DNA from: Cerrena zonata
Taxonomy: Eukaryota > Basidiomycota > Agaricomycetes > Polyporales > Cerrenaceae
Assembly: GCA_038087015.1 (NCBI GenBank)
Contig: JASBNA010000027.1
Coordinates: forward strand, 248,001 to 312,000
Reading direction: 5' to 3'
Length of the DNA stretch: 64,000 nucleotides
The translations under genes were made by a program, and so were the position numbers. Positions 1 to 10,172 of the stretch are shown here, in pieces (position 1 is the first letter of the stretch; every line of letters begins with the position of its first letter). The notes below the pieces were generated by a model. The model did not search any database. It saw only the letters and a program-made list of their open reading frames with translations, and had not been told where the DNA came from.

Positions 1-1277
1 ATGCAACAAATGCATTAAAATCAATTTCAAATAATTACTATGAAGGATCATTGAAAGCGATGATAATGGATAATCTGGATTATCTCATAGATTCAATCAG
101 CTTAAAGCTCTCTGTTGCAAGCTCGTTAACTCCAACATTACCTGCAATCCTATTCGTTATATTAAAGATTTCCGGAATTGATCTATTGCTCAACAATCAA
201 CTTCAAGATCTCATAAGTCATATGTTCATACTAATTGATTCTTATCATGGATATTCGATTTTGGTGGAAGGATTTTTCATTGTTTTTGGAGAGATTACAC
301 GTCAAGTCCATGATTATTACTTGAAAGACCATCATGCATTGCGTGGGCAAGAACCAAAATCAAAATATCACCCTTGGGGTCTCCTGAACTTAGAGCAAGT
401 GTTGAATATGATTGATGATTCTGGAAAACTTATACAAACTTTGGATGACGAATACGACTCTTCAAAAGAATATTTCAAGAGGAAGAAACCGGGGGTACCA
501 TTTTCTGAAGAAAGTGACTCTGATGATGATTCTGATGATAATTCCGATACCGAATCAGGAACTAAGGGAGACGATGAAGATGAGGAATCCCAGTGGACTT
601 CACCTATCCCCAAAGGTATTTATTTATCTATACAACAAATTTTCAACTATGGTTTTAGGTTGCTTTCCCATCCTTCTATGTCTCTTAAGCTCCAAATCTT
701 GAAGACTTTGAAGAGTGTATATCCCATATTAAGTACCAACTATCTACTTCTTATGCCTCTAATTGCACAAAACTGGCCAATATTACTTACTTTGATTTCG
801 GGGTCTTTCAATTTATCTCCGATAGATTCATCGAACCGTGTGGATCATATTCAAACACAAAACTTAATCATTCCGTCGTTGGAGTTGGTTATTGAAATAA
901 TTGAAGAAGATGGTAAGCAAGAACAACCATTCTTGGGGTCAAAGTTTCTAGAAGCTTGGAACTTCCTTTCCCGCCAATCAAGGGTATTGCCTTTACTTAC
1001 TGGTAAACCCCGTTTATCTCTGAAAGAACTAGATGAATCTGGTTTGACTTCTTATAATCCAAAAATGCTTCAATTGTATGTTCGTTTTTTAATTAAAGGA
1101 TTGAAGAACTATGAAAGACGGATACCTGATTTAGTAAGTTATGACATTGTTAGAGTATGTTTTAATATCGGGATTCCAAAAGATGAAGAGACAACTAAAG
1201 ATATTCAGAATAATATATACGTTGTTAAGAAGCAAAAACAAAATTGTTCAAATAAAGATTCTTTATTAATTAAATAA
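1..1277 (+). CDS. TTI1: TTI1, C-terminal part (TEL2-interacting protein; 5' end outside window)
   Basis: The frame is open from base 3 with no stop before base 1275, so the gene enters from the left and only about 424 C-terminal residues are visible. The segment around 'DYLIDSISLKLS' and the helical, repeat-like sequence after it resemble the conserved C-terminal HEAT region of Tti1. Tti1 works with Tel2 and Tti2 in the TTT complex, which matures PIKK kinases (TOR, Tel1, Mec1) with Hsp90. An acidic Asp/Glu/Ser insert lies in the middle (bases about 510-590), as is common in yeast Tti1 proteins. The gene is tail to tail with DPB3, with about 50 bp between stops. The identification rests on remembered family sequence and the start is not in the window. 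Confidence 0.82.
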   Translation, partial: ATNALKSISNNYYEGSLKAMIMDNLDYLIDSISLKLSVASSLTPTLPAILFVILKISGIDLLLNNQLQDLISHMFILIDSYHGYSILVEGFFIVFGEITRQVHDYYLKDHHALRGQEPKSKYHPWGLLNLEQVLNMIDDSGKLIQTLDDEYDSSKEYFKRKKPGVPFSEESDSDDDSDDNSDTESGTKGDDEDEESQWTSPIPKGIYLSIQQIFNYGFRLLSHPSMSLKLQILKTLKSVYPILSTNYLLLMPLIAQNWPILLTLISGSFNLSPIDSSNRVDHIQTQNLIIPSLELVIEIIEEDGKQEQPFLGSKFLEAWNFLSRQSRVLPLLTGKPRLSLKELDESGLTSYNPKMLQLYVRFLIKGLKNYERRIPDLVSYDIVRVCFNIGIPKDEETTKDIQNNIYVVKKQKQNCSNKDSLLIK

Positions 1278-1328
1278 TGTACATAGAAATTTAGGAAGAT
1301 TATTTATTTTACAATTAGATTACCACCA

Positions 1329-2114
1329 TCAGTTTTCTCCTTCTGGTGTTGTTTCCATATTATCATCAGCTGTAACCAAATCATCTATAACTGCTTTTTT
1401 TATTGGTTTGGCTTCTTTTTTCTGGATACCAAAATTCAAAGTTTGTTGACCCTTTGGCAAGACAGGAGCCACTTTTGTCAAAGGTTTTTTTGGTTGTGCA
1501 TTAACATCGTCAATTTCGATATCCTCTGCATCATCTACTGTATTAATGTTAACTTGCTGATCGAAATTCTCTTGATCTTCTTGGTTTAAATTAACTTTTT
1601 TATTCTCTATCAATGCACCAATTGGTTGAGTTTTAGGAACAGTATCAGATAAGAAATGTAATGCCTCTTGATTTGATACTGCGTTACTGAAATCCTTATA
1701 AACGATTTTCTTTCTTCTATCAACCTTAGCTGAAAGAGATGCTTGTTCTACTAAGTATTGTATGAATAGTTCAGTAGCAACCCCAGTAGCATAGACTGCA
1801 CTTTGGGAAGCAGCTAGATAATCGGGGTCCATTTTAAAAATCTTTTTGATTTTCGATACCGGGAGCGTCAAGCTGGCGTCTTCTTCTTCTTCTATTTCAG
1901 CCGGTGGAGCTTTAGTATCTTCACCGCCTTGGATCTCAACATCAACGTCATAGTTGTTGTCTAAGGTTTCATTATGATCTTCGTTCGCATCAGCCATTTC
2001 TATGTCAGCAACAGGGGTAGCAGTTCTTGATACCGGTGCTGGAGGGGTTGTACCTGGAGTGTCGTTGTCTGTGACCTCTATATTCTGCGAGCTCTGAGGA
2101 ATTGGCGATGACAT
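1329..2114 (-). CDS. DPB3: DPB3, histone-fold subunit of DNA polymerase epsilon
   Basis: The H2A-type histone fold starts at about residue 93 with 'LPVSKIKKIFKMDPDYLAAS' and continues through a helix ending 'ATELFIQYLVEQA'. This matches yeast Dpb3, which pairs with Dpb4 as the double-stranded-DNA-binding arm of polymerase epsilon. I chose the ATG at 2114 ('MSSPIPQ'). An in-frame ATG 33 bases upstream is possible but adds a hydrophobic stretch not expected in this family. The layout differs from S. cerevisiae Dpb3, whose acidic region follows the fold; here about 90 acidic, Pro/Thr-rich residues precede it. A basic C-terminal tail contains 'GQQTLNF', which only loosely resembles a PCNA-binding motif. 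A Dls1-like chromatin subunit is the main alternative. Confidence 0.82.
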   Translation of the reverse strand: MSSPIPQSSQNIEVTDNDTPGTTPPAPVSRTATPVADIEMADANEDHNETLDNNYDVDVEIQGGEDTKAPPAEIEEEEDASLTLPVSKIKKIFKMDPDYLAASQSAVYATGVATELFIQYLVEQASLSAKVDRRKKIVYKDFSNAVSNQEALHFLSDTVPKTQPIGALIENKKVNLNQEDQENFDQQVNINTVDDAEDIEIDDVNAQPKKPLTKVAPVLPKGQQTLNFGIQKKEAKPIKKAVIDDLVTADDNMETTPEGEN

Positions 2115-2464
2115 TAGATGACTTGATATAAAGATAAGTTGTTTCAATAATCGTTTCTTTCACGATCGAAAAATGTTAGACGCATCACCCTCGAGTCGAG
2201 GGGCGGTCACGTGACTGGAGTTCCGGTCAAACCGTATATATATACATATATATATATGAATTACAAGCCAAAGTCGTATTAATATTTATTGAAATGAATT
2301 GGAGTCTATATACAAAGTACTGGAAGAGAGTGCCCCCGAGGGGCGGAAACATCGAAAGGAGTTGGTACATTAATCTGATTGTCGTAATTGGATAGTGCCA
2401 TTGTGGGACACTCATGAGGTGAATGATGCAAATATATACATTTTGTAATATTAGGGAGGTAGGA
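2115..2464. promoter_or_regulatory. DPB3 upstream region with CACGTG box and short palindrome
   Basis: This gap lies between the DPB3 start and the MRPL27 stop, both on the minus strand, so it is the DPB3 promoter. It holds a perfect GTCACGTGAC palindrome (2206-2215), the Cbf1-type site. It also holds a 15-bp palindrome CCCTCGA-G-TCGAGGG (2188-2202) and a 10-bp word CGAGGGGCGG present twice (2197-2206 and 2337-2346). The short ORF inside looks like chance. No RNA gene was recognised. Confidence 0.5.
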
Positions 2465-2977
2465 TTAATCTTTTTTTATTATGGATTCAGATCCTTCGAG
2501 ATCGACTTGTTCTGACTTGATCACTTTTGGGTTAATGAATTCTTCCTTGTAGTCATTAGCTTCTAAGTCTTGGTCGTTATAGTTTTGACCGTATTCAATG
2601 AAATCAACAACGTTTTTCCATGCCAATTCAGCACTCTTGACCCCATCTTGGTATCCAACGTATTGTTGGTAAATTTGTGGAGCAGTTGGAGAAACCAAGG
2701 CTTTTAATCCTTCACTTTGCAAATCGGAAGGCACAACGTATGTTCTGACTTTAGACCAGTCGATGATATACACCCCGGCGCTGTTTAGTCTACCGTAACC
2801 CGATGAACCGGTCCCTTTGTAAAAATGTTTATTACCTTGTTTAGTGGTCAATGGATGTCTTTTGGATCCACGAGGAAACTTACGGTACCACGAAGTACCG
2901 TCCTTGTACTTTTGCCACGGGTTCCTCAACAGGGCAGTGGCAGTTTTCTGGAAACTAAGGACTTGAGATGCTTTCAT
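2465..2977 (-). CDS. MRPL27: MRPL27, mitochondrial large-subunit ribosomal protein mL41
   Basis: This 170-residue protein belongs to the mL41 family. The N-terminal 'NPWQKYKDGTSWY' and the core 'PLTTKQGNKHFYKGTGSSG' followed by 'VYIIDWSKVRTYVVP' line up with S. cerevisiae Mrpl27, whose equivalent reads 'PLTTKQGNK.MYKGT..SG' and 'NWKKVRTYV'. It acts in the large subunit of the mitochondrial ribosome. The basic, Ser/Thr-containing N-terminus fits import into the matrix. The C-terminal tail (about 30 acidic and charged residues) is longer than in S. cerevisiae. It is divergent from the small ORF at 3267, and the shared promoter carries a CACGTG box (3108-3113). Start and stop are unambiguous. 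Confidence 0.95.
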   Translation of the reverse strand: MKASQVLSFQKTATALLRNPWQKYKDGTSWYRKFPRGSKRHPLTTKQGNKHFYKGTGSSGYGRLNSAGVYIIDWSKVRTYVVPSDLQSEGLKALVSPTAPQIYQQYVGYQDGVKSAELAWKNVVDFIEYGQNYNDQDLEANDYKEEFINPKVIKSEQVDLEGSESIIKKD

Positions 2978-3266
2978 TCTCTACCGTTGTAATGCTGGAA
3001 AGAAGTTCTGATCTTCACTTGATTTTTTTTTTCGTTGGTTTTTTTTGATGCTGAAAAAATTACCCAACCTGCAATTTGTAAACTGTAAAGTTGCAACCTG
3101 TAAATTGCACGTGCCCGTACTGCATATACCGTCCAATTAGGAAAGCAGCTCCAGCCCTTTCCCAAAATTTCATGATTAACAGCAACTGAATTAAAGGATA
3201 TAAAGAAGAGGGAATACTGTAACAAGAGGTCAATTGAGTCATACGATCCCTAATAACGAGATAAAA
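2978..3266. promoter_or_regulatory. Divergent promoter MRPL27 / small ORF
   Basis: CACGTG at 3108-3113 is the core of a Cbf1-type site. It lies between inverted TGCAATTT and AAATTGCA words and next to a T-rich tract on the MRPL27 side (3018-3050). Cbf1-type sites before ribosomal protein genes are well known in Candida; regulation here is inferred. Confidence 0.4.
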
Positions 3267-3500
3267 ATGAGTATTCCAGAAACCCCTTCGGAGACCGGGT
3301 TCTTCAAGCCGCAACAAGGATACGGGGACATAAAGGTCAAGACTCACAAGTACAGTGATGACCCAACCCCAATTAGTCCTGACCAAGGGAAAGCCAGTGA
3401 GTTTTTCCATAATCAAACTGATAAGGAGCATCAAAAGAAGTATGCTAAAGAAGGAGGGAAGAAGTTATTTCATTTTTTGCTTAATACTTTCTGTAAGTAA
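3267..3500 (+). CDS. Small hypothetical protein (77 aa)
   Basis: The ATG at 3267 follows AAAA and opens a 77-residue hydrophilic reading frame ('MSIPETPSETGFFKPQQGYG...'). It is rich in Lys, Pro, Gly and Gln, with a basic stretch 'QKKYAKEGGKK' and a short hydrophobic end. I do not recognise the family. Coding is supported by its position as the divergent partner of MRPL27 behind a shared promoter and by its non-repetitive composition. The stop lies inside a GTAAGT (3493-3498) and a TTTAG follows about 40 bases later, so a short intron could replace the last residues with a few others, but no clear branch site is seen. The small size leaves real doubt. Confidence 0.55.
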   Translation: MSIPETPSETGFFKPQQGYGDIKVKTHKYSDDPTPISPDQGKASEFFHNQTDKEHQKKYAKEGGKKLFHFLLNTFCK

Positions 3501-3574
3501 CTGAGGAGATTTGCTGCAATACTACATTTTTGTTTAGTTCTGTCAATGTTTTAATTATATACTTAATAAACGAA

Positions 3575-4660
3575 TTATAACTTTGATTTTTTAGCAAAAA
3601 GTTGATTTGCCAATTGAACTACTTTATTTGCGTATCCATAACTTCCTTGATACCCACCACCACCGGCACCGTAGTTATGAATGAGCCATTCGCTATGGTC
3701 GGGGTCGATTTCAACTCGGGCACCCGAGTCTCTAAAAGGTCTTAAACCAACGTTGACTCGAATAATATCGATTTCGGTTGGATTGTTTTTGTAATTGGGA
3801 TTAACCATATCTGGGGCATATTTTTTCGCTCTTTCGATAATTCTTTTGGTGAGTTCTTTATCTTCTTGAAGGTTATTTAAATCTCGTTCAAAACAACCCC
3901 CAATGATTGAACCACCTTCTTTTCTGGGCATGATGTATAAAGACTCGTTAGGAAAGCCAGGGAAATCTCCTACGTGAAGTTCAGTCTTTGCATTATTTCT
4001 AACGTGTAAGACTTGACCTCTCACTGGATAAACTAATTTATCATCTTTAAATCCGCTTAAGTTTTTCGATAACAACCCGCTACTATTAATAACCAAGTCT
4101 GCTTTTTCTCCAGAAGAATGGTGATTCAATGCCTGTTGAATTGATTGTAACTTGGCCACTCTTTTAATACCAACCCCCATTTCAAGTAATCTTTGCACAA
4201 GATATTGTAAATAAATTTGGGTTGAAATAACAACTCCATCAAATACTGATCCCGATACCATACCTTCGGGTAAATCTTTCTTTTCAATGAATCTGAAATT
4301 AGTAAAATCCTTGAACCAAGGACTTGTTCTATATTTGAACTTATCTTGATTTTTAGCTGCATCTTCATTATTATATTCAACGTTTGGTTGAAGCCATACT
4401 CCAGACCTAGGCTCGAATTTGGCCAATCTAATGAATTCAAAATATCCAGGCTTATCGAACTCCTGAAGCGTTTTATCTTCAAGAGTGGCAAAGGAATGCC
4501 AATTGGCTCCTGCAAATGGTGAGGTATATTCAATATCAATATCTCCTGGAATGTGTTGTCCAATCACAGTAATATCATACTCGCTATTTGATTTCTTGAG
4601 CTGCAACGCAGTGGTCAACCCAATCACACCAGCTCCCAATATCACGATCTTTTTAGCCAT
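3575..4660 (-). CDS. Peroxisomal D-amino-acid oxidase (FAD-dependent)
   Basis: The protein opens with a Rossmann FAD-binding motif, GAGVIG at residues 9-14. It then shows fungal DAO hallmarks: 'SPFAGANWHS' near residue 45, 'VINSSGL', 'YPVRGQ', 'EGGSIIGGC' and 'VNVGLRPFRDSGARVE', whose Arg is in the position of the substrate-carboxylate-binding Arg. The C-terminal half ends 'NYGAGGGGYQGSYG' and the last three residues are SKL, a classical PTS1. It should oxidise D-amino acids to 2-oxo acids with release of H2O2 and ammonia inside peroxisomes. The length (361 aa) is normal. I start at the ATG at 4660 because the two codons before it begin with TTG. D-aspartate oxidase is the alternative; sequence alone does not separate them. 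Confidence 0.9.
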   Translation of the reverse strand: MAKKIVILGAGVIGLTTALQLKKSNSEYDITVIGQHIPGDIDIEYTSPFAGANWHSFATLEDKTLQEFDKPGYFEFIRLAKFEPRSGVWLQPNVEYNNEDAAKNQDKFKYRTSPWFKDFTNFRFIEKKDLPEGMVSGSVFDGVVISTQIYLQYLVQRLLEMGVGIKRVAKLQSIQQALNHHSSGEKADLVINSSGLLSKNLSGFKDDKLVYPVRGQVLHVRNNAKTELHVGDFPGFPNESLYIMPRKEGGSIIGGCFERDLNNLQEDKELTKRIIERAKKYAPDMVNPNYKNNPTEIDIIRVNVGLRPFRDSGARVEIDPDHSEWLIHNYGAGGGGYQGSYGYANKVVQLANQLFAKKSKL

Positions 4661-6096
4661 TGCCAATGTATAAAGAATAACTAATTATTGGTTAAGTTTG
4701 ACGAGTTTTTCGCTTATCAGTGATTCGCTGGTGTATGGGTGTAGTCCTTATGTATAAGGGTCCCAAAAATGATTGGTTGGGGGACCATTTCAAGTTAAAA
4801 ATAGTCTAATAGACTATACCACTGGCTTTCGTCGAGTGGGCTACCATTAAGTGCTGGAAGGATGGATTTATTTTAGCTTAAACTTAGATTAAGCGATAAC
4901 TAAAAATATCTAATGGACTTCTATATCTTGAATGGCTGGCTGCATAGATCAATCGCATCGACATGTCGATGAATGAAATTCGAACTATAATCGGGGTACA
5001 AATCCTTTAAATCAACTCTATTTCCCATGTAAGCAATGTCAGAGCCATTCCAGTGAGAGCATGTTCATAAGTTGATTTGACAACCTTATACTTCTGAAAT
5101 TACCATCTGAAATTACACTTCGAAATTACAATTCGAATTACAATTCGAATTACAATTCGTTCTTGAGATCGTATTCAAGTGCTTGTTTGAGCAATGGCCC
5201 ACTTTCGAGCCCGCAGGCTCGAAAGCTTCAAGACTCGTTAGGCAAACCACAAGTAGCTCTCATGGCTAGTCATACTTTAAATAGAAACCGGTCATATCTC
5301 CATTGTCCACCAACTTCTTCCTTACATCACTAACTTCTTCCCTCACCAACTTCTTCCTTCTACATTGACTCTTCCCCTGAAAAGAGACAATATCAACTCC
5401 CTCGTGTAAATCAGGGATCATTACCCTTGATTGTCTCTACTGTTGCAAGCACCAGTACCCGTACAAAGCTGCTTTCTCCATTGTTCATTCTTCCTTAACC
5501 GTGCACGGGAGAAGGCTGGCTGCGAAAATTTGCATAGAAAACAAAAAAAAAAATTGATCGAAGCCGGAAAAACCAGCCAGCGCTCGAGGCTTTTGGATGC
5601 GAAAAAGTGGAAATAAGCGAAGATTCAGTATATTCACTTAATCACCCAGCCATTTTTTGCAGAGAATACGGCAGTTAGGTGTGTTGGCAGCTAGCGACGC
5701 AAGTAGGAATCGGGATGTAACGCAAAGAAGAGGAAATCATGCATCTGGAGTCGATTTAATGTCTTGAATTATAAAGGAAACCCTTTGTTTATTGCATTTT
5801 TGCTGGTAAAGCTAATCACATTGCATCTGTAATGCTACTTGCAATTACGTTCTTGGTGATTGCAACTGGCACAGCATCTGAGCTTGAAGATCATTGCCTG
5901 CTGGTTTGGTTGGATCTCTTCCTGGCTTGGAAATGTATATATATGAATCTGGGAATCCGTTCAACTGATTCAAATCAAAATTGCAAGTTTCTTTTCCACA
6001 TACATTCTTTTACATCTTTACGCTTTGCTTCCTACTTATACGTTCTTTTAACAAGCTTCCATTCGTTCCTTATACTTTATCGTTTATTAGTCGAAA
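4661..6096. promoter_or_regulatory. Long divergent region DAO / ENG1 with ACCAGC sites, repeat array and hairpin
   Basis: These 1.4 kb hold no convincing gene; the small ORFs are chance. What is visible: five copies of an AAATTAC/GAATTAC word at 12-13 bp spacing (5097-5153), a 10-bp inverted repeat with a 4-nt loop (5202-5225), and three ACCAGC cores (5572-5577 on plus; 5802-5807 and 5900-5905 on minus). Looser CCAGCC words occur at 4934-4943, 5514-5523 and 5646-5652. ACCAGC is the core of Ace2/Swi5 sites, and ENG1 is an Ace2 target in S. cerevisiae and Candida. Length and motif load fit a strongly regulated cell-wall gene. Confidence 0.55.
5202..5225. repeat. Perfect 10-bp inverted repeat (potential hairpin)
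   Basis: CTTTCGAGCC, then CGCA, then GGCTCGAAAG. Arms are perfect. It is not followed by a T-run or next to a gene end, so a terminator role is not supported. Confidence 0.7.
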
Positions 6097-9000
6097 ATGG
6101 TACTTTCAAGAACCTTCTTGGTAAGTACTTATACGGCTATTCTTCTTTCTCTTTCCAAGTTTGCAAAAGCTGATGAAGATGCTGCCACTACTGTCACTCA
6201 TACAAACTACATATATCCTGATTGCTTTAAATCTCAGGTCGACACTATTGTGCAAGACCTTCCTGCCAGTCAGACCACTGGTATCCCAATAGTTTTTGTA
6301 TATGCTCCTGAAGGTGCTGAAGCTAATGCTTTTGCTGCTGGCACTCCTGGTGCTGCTGGCACTCCTGGGACTCCTGGTACTCCTGGCACTCCTGGTACTC
6401 CTGGGACTCCTGGCACTCCTGGCACTCCTGGGACTCCTGGCACTCCTGGGACTCCTGGCACTCCTGGGACTCCTGGGACTCCTGGTACTCCTGGGACTCC
6501 TGTTGCCAATACCCCTGCTTCAGTCACTGCTGCTCATACCACTGATGCTTACTTCCATTATACTGCTAGTTCAGATAACACTCACTATCAAACTGTAACT
6601 TCGTGCTCCAATAATGTCTGTTCAAGTTCAGTAACTAGTAATGTTGTTCCTCATTACTATACTACGAGTGCCCTTTCGCTGGTTCATAAGAATAAGGCCG
6701 GCTCTAATGAAGATCACTCTGGAACTAGTACTGAAACAACCGCTTTAACCAAAGCAAAAAATACTGCTGAATCTGACTCTGAGACCACTAAATCAAAAAT
6801 CGCTTCCTTCAAAGGTAAAAACGTTAACACTGACTCCTCAAGTGAAAAATCTTTGGTTACAAAAACTAATACTGATACTGAAGATCAAACTCATTCGAAA
6901 ACAGTTCATAAAGACGGTAAGACTTCAACTGAAAGCTCTATCGAAACTGAAACCGAGACCGATGATAACTCTAAATCTGGTTCTGGTTCTACTATCTATG
7001 ATTATGAAACTGAAACCAATGATCACACCGAAACTGATACCGTAACTGCTAAAGCTAAAATCTTAAAAGTTGCAAAAACTACAACTAAGACTATTTTCAA
7101 AGCTTCAACTAGGCCAATGAAACTTTATTCTCCTAGCACTAGTACTGTTACTAAAACCACTACTCAAAAGAATCCTTTAGTCACTGCTAAGGTTGTTACC
7201 AAAACTCAAACTAAAACTATTGACTCTAATAAAATCACTAAAGGCTTTTCTATGGCTAGCTCAAGTCATAAGTCTTCTCAAGTGTCCAGTTCTGCTTCTG
7301 GTTTGGGTAACTCTAGCTTTGTTGCTTCAAACTCAAGTGTTCCTTCATCATTAACAACTTCTACAATTGATTTGAGAGTTAGTTCTGGTTTATCAAGTGC
7401 TTATGCTGCTTCAAGCCATGTTGCTAAACTTACAAAATACGGTAATTCTTCTTCCACTGCTTCTCCATCCAGCTTATCCCAAGCTTCTCTTACTAACGCA
7501 AAATTGCCTGCTGAGTCTGCTTCTTCAGGTTCTTCTTCTGTTTCTCCAACTCTCACTGCTGCTGCTGCTGGACCTTCAACTAAATCTGGTTCATCTTCAA
7601 CCAACCCTGCTTCTTCCGCATCTGACCTCTCTGTTGGTGTTAGTGCTTCCATTTCTCTCTCTGTTGGAATTCACTCATCAGATGCTTGTGGTGTTACCGA
7701 TTTGTTTGAAGCCTATCGAAACTGAAGCTCCTTCTGACGTTTTCGAAAGAAAAGAACTTCCTTTGGATATCCCTGATGGTGTTGATAATAATGGTGTTCC
7801 ATATGAAACCAATAAGTTTTACGCTAACTTATTCTTAGATGATCAAACTGATATGATCTGGTCTTATCCATATGGTTTATACTGGAAGACTCAAGATTAC
7901 TATGGATTTGGTGTTCAACATACTAATACTTCTAACAGAATTTTTGGTTCTCAAGATACTAATAATAAAGATGTTGATTCATACTATTATAACCCAACAA
8001 ACACTGCTGAAGTTCTTTTCTCTGCTACAACTTTCTCTAAAGACTCAAACCATTTAAGTGTTAGTCAACTGCGTGATATGTCTGTCTTGGTTCAACTTTC
8101 TCCTGAAAAATCCGTTGGTAAAGACTATATTGACATTCCAATTGTTCAAGGTATGGGTTTTGTTACTGGTGTCTATCATGGTGATTTAACTCCAGAAATA
8201 GATTCATTGATTGGTTTTGATTCTGTTTCTAAAGAAAGTTCTGATGCTTTAAGTAAAACTACTTTGAAATATCGTGCAACTTTATTTAATGGTGTTGAAT
8301 GGTTAATTTATGTCACCTTACCGAAAGACTCTAAGGTCGATGACTATGAGTTAAGTGCTAAATCTCCCTACAAAATTACTGCTTCTTCTGCTGTTGATGG
8401 TGCCGTTATTCAAGTCGCTGTTGCTCCTCAAAGAGCTCACAAGACGGATACTACGATCAAGCTGCTGGTATGTATCCAACATCTGCTGAGCTTACTGGGT
8501 CAGTCTCTGGATGTTCTGATGCTACTTATGGATTTAAATATTCAACTAATGGTTCTTCAAGCTCTGATAAAACTATTGTCTTTGCGTTACCTCACCATGT
8601 TGATTCTCTTACTGGTTCCACTAAAGATACTTCTACTGGAATTAAATTGGCTTCAACTACTAAAGGTGACATGTATGGTTATTTAACTAATGAATTGAAA
8701 ATGTCTGAAACTTTAGAATCCAACATTGGTTTCTTACCATGGACCAAAAACATGAAAGGTCTGCTTTCATACACTTCTGATCAATTAAAACTTTTAGCTA
8801 AATCAGCTAATGAAGAATTAGGAGTTGATATTGACCAAACTGTTCAAGGTGCTGATTCAACTTACTCTTCTGGTAAATTACTTGATAAATATGCTTATAT
8901 CTTGTTGGTTGTGAATGATATTATTCAAGATTCTGATGTTGCTAACTCAACTTTAAGTGATATGAAAGACGCTTTTGAACCATTTTTCAAGAATAAACAA

Positions 9001-9873
9001 TATTACCCTCTTATGTATGATACCAAATGGGGTGGTGTTACTTCTACTGCTGCTCAAGATGGTGATACTGGTGCTGATTTTGGTGCTCCATACTATAATG
9101 ATCATCACTTCCATTATGGTTATTATGTCCATGCAGCTGCAATTGTTGGTTACGTTGATAAGAAGCTCGGTGGTAACTGGGCAGAAGAAAATAAAGATTG
9201 GGTTAATGCTTTAATTAGAGATGTTGCTAACCCATCAGAAGATGATTCATATTTCCCAGTTTCTAGAATGTTCGATTGGTTTGCTGGTCACTCTTGGGCT
9301 AGTGGTCTTTTCGTTAGTGGTGATGGCCGTAATGAAGAATCAACTTCTGAAGATTATAACTTTGCTTATGGTATGAAATTATGGGGTAACGTTCTTGAAA
9401 ATGACTCAATGGAACGTAGAGGTGACTTGATGTTGTCTATTATGAGTAGATCTATGAACAAATACTTCTACTATTCTGATGACAATGATGTTGAACCTTC
9501 TGAAATCCTTCCAAATAAGGTTTCTGGTATTTTCTTCGATAACAAGGTAACTTATACTACATACTTCGGGTCGCCAGATAAGAACCCAGAATATGTTCAC
9601 GGTATCCATATGTTACCAATCACCCCTGCCTCTTCAATTATGAGAGGTCCAACTTTTGTTGAACAAGAATGGAAACAACAGATCTCTACTTTCATTGATA
9701 ATGTTAAGAGTGGTTGGACCGGTATCTTAAGACTTAACCAAGCCTTATTCGATCCAAAATCATCTTATAAATTCTTCTCTGCTGATGATTTCGATTCCAA
9801 GAAGTACTTGGATGATGGTCAAAGTAGAACTTGGAGTTTGGCATTCTCTGGTGGGGTTGCCAACTCATCTTAA
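6097..9873 (+). CDS. ENG1: ENG1, secreted GH81 endo-1,3-beta-glucanase (two apparent frameshifts)
   Basis: The N-terminus has a signal-peptide-like stretch (residues about 4-25). A low-complexity linker with 16 contiguous Gly-Thr-Pro triplets follows (bases 6358-6501), then a long Ser/Thr-rich region typical of O-mannosylated wall proteins. The catalytic GH81 part begins near base 7712 ('PIETEAP') and includes '[12 protein letters not shown]' and '[20 protein letters not shown]'. Eng1 (Dse4) hydrolyses septal 1,3-beta-glucan for daughter-cell separation. The frame shifts twice: an apparent extra G at 7711 and a missing base near 8451. The two cancel, giving a coherent protein of about 1258 residues. 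Everything outside those bases is uninterrupted, so sequencing error or very recent mutation is more likely than an old pseudogene. Upstream ACCAGC sites suggest Ace2 control. Confidence 0.93.
6358..6501 (+). repeat. (Gly-Thr-Pro)16-coding tandem repeat, 9-bp unit
   Basis: Sixteen uninterrupted 9-bp units GG(C/T/G)ACTCCT encode collagen-like Gly-Thr-Pro triplets inside ENG1. Third-base variation of the Gly codon is the only difference between units, so the tract probably changes copy number by slippage. Confidence 0.95.
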
Positions 9874-10172
9874 GTTCTTCATTCAGCATTATAATTCATG
9901 ACTTTCTTTCTATTCTTCTTGTTATTTCTTATGTATATTAGTTAATTGGTTTTCAATGGATAATTTAAATATTTACTATACTTTTCTAACCCGTAGTCAT
10001 ACACCATAAACTAAAACTTTAGACTTTTAAAAGCTTTCATGGAAAGGTTCCAGATCAACAGTAAGCAAATTTTGCAAGCGAATGAAAAAAGCAGTACCTC
10101 AACGCACAAATATGAAAAAATGAAAAACATCAAAAGTTGGACGTCAAGTTCTATAACTCTAATCTATTGACA

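Noticed and set aside
6120..6170. Intron at GTAAGT just after the ENG1 start
   Set aside because: The frame is open through it, it encodes the signal peptide, and no branch site is seen.
5431..6173. Small ORFs in the ENG1 promoter (61 and 113 codons)
   Set aside because: No family features, and the second overlaps the ENG1 start in another frame.
6270..6527. Minus-strand ORF of Gly-Val-Pro repeats and plus-strand Leu-rich ORF
   Set aside because: Shadows of the ENG1 Gly-Thr-Pro repeat in other frames.
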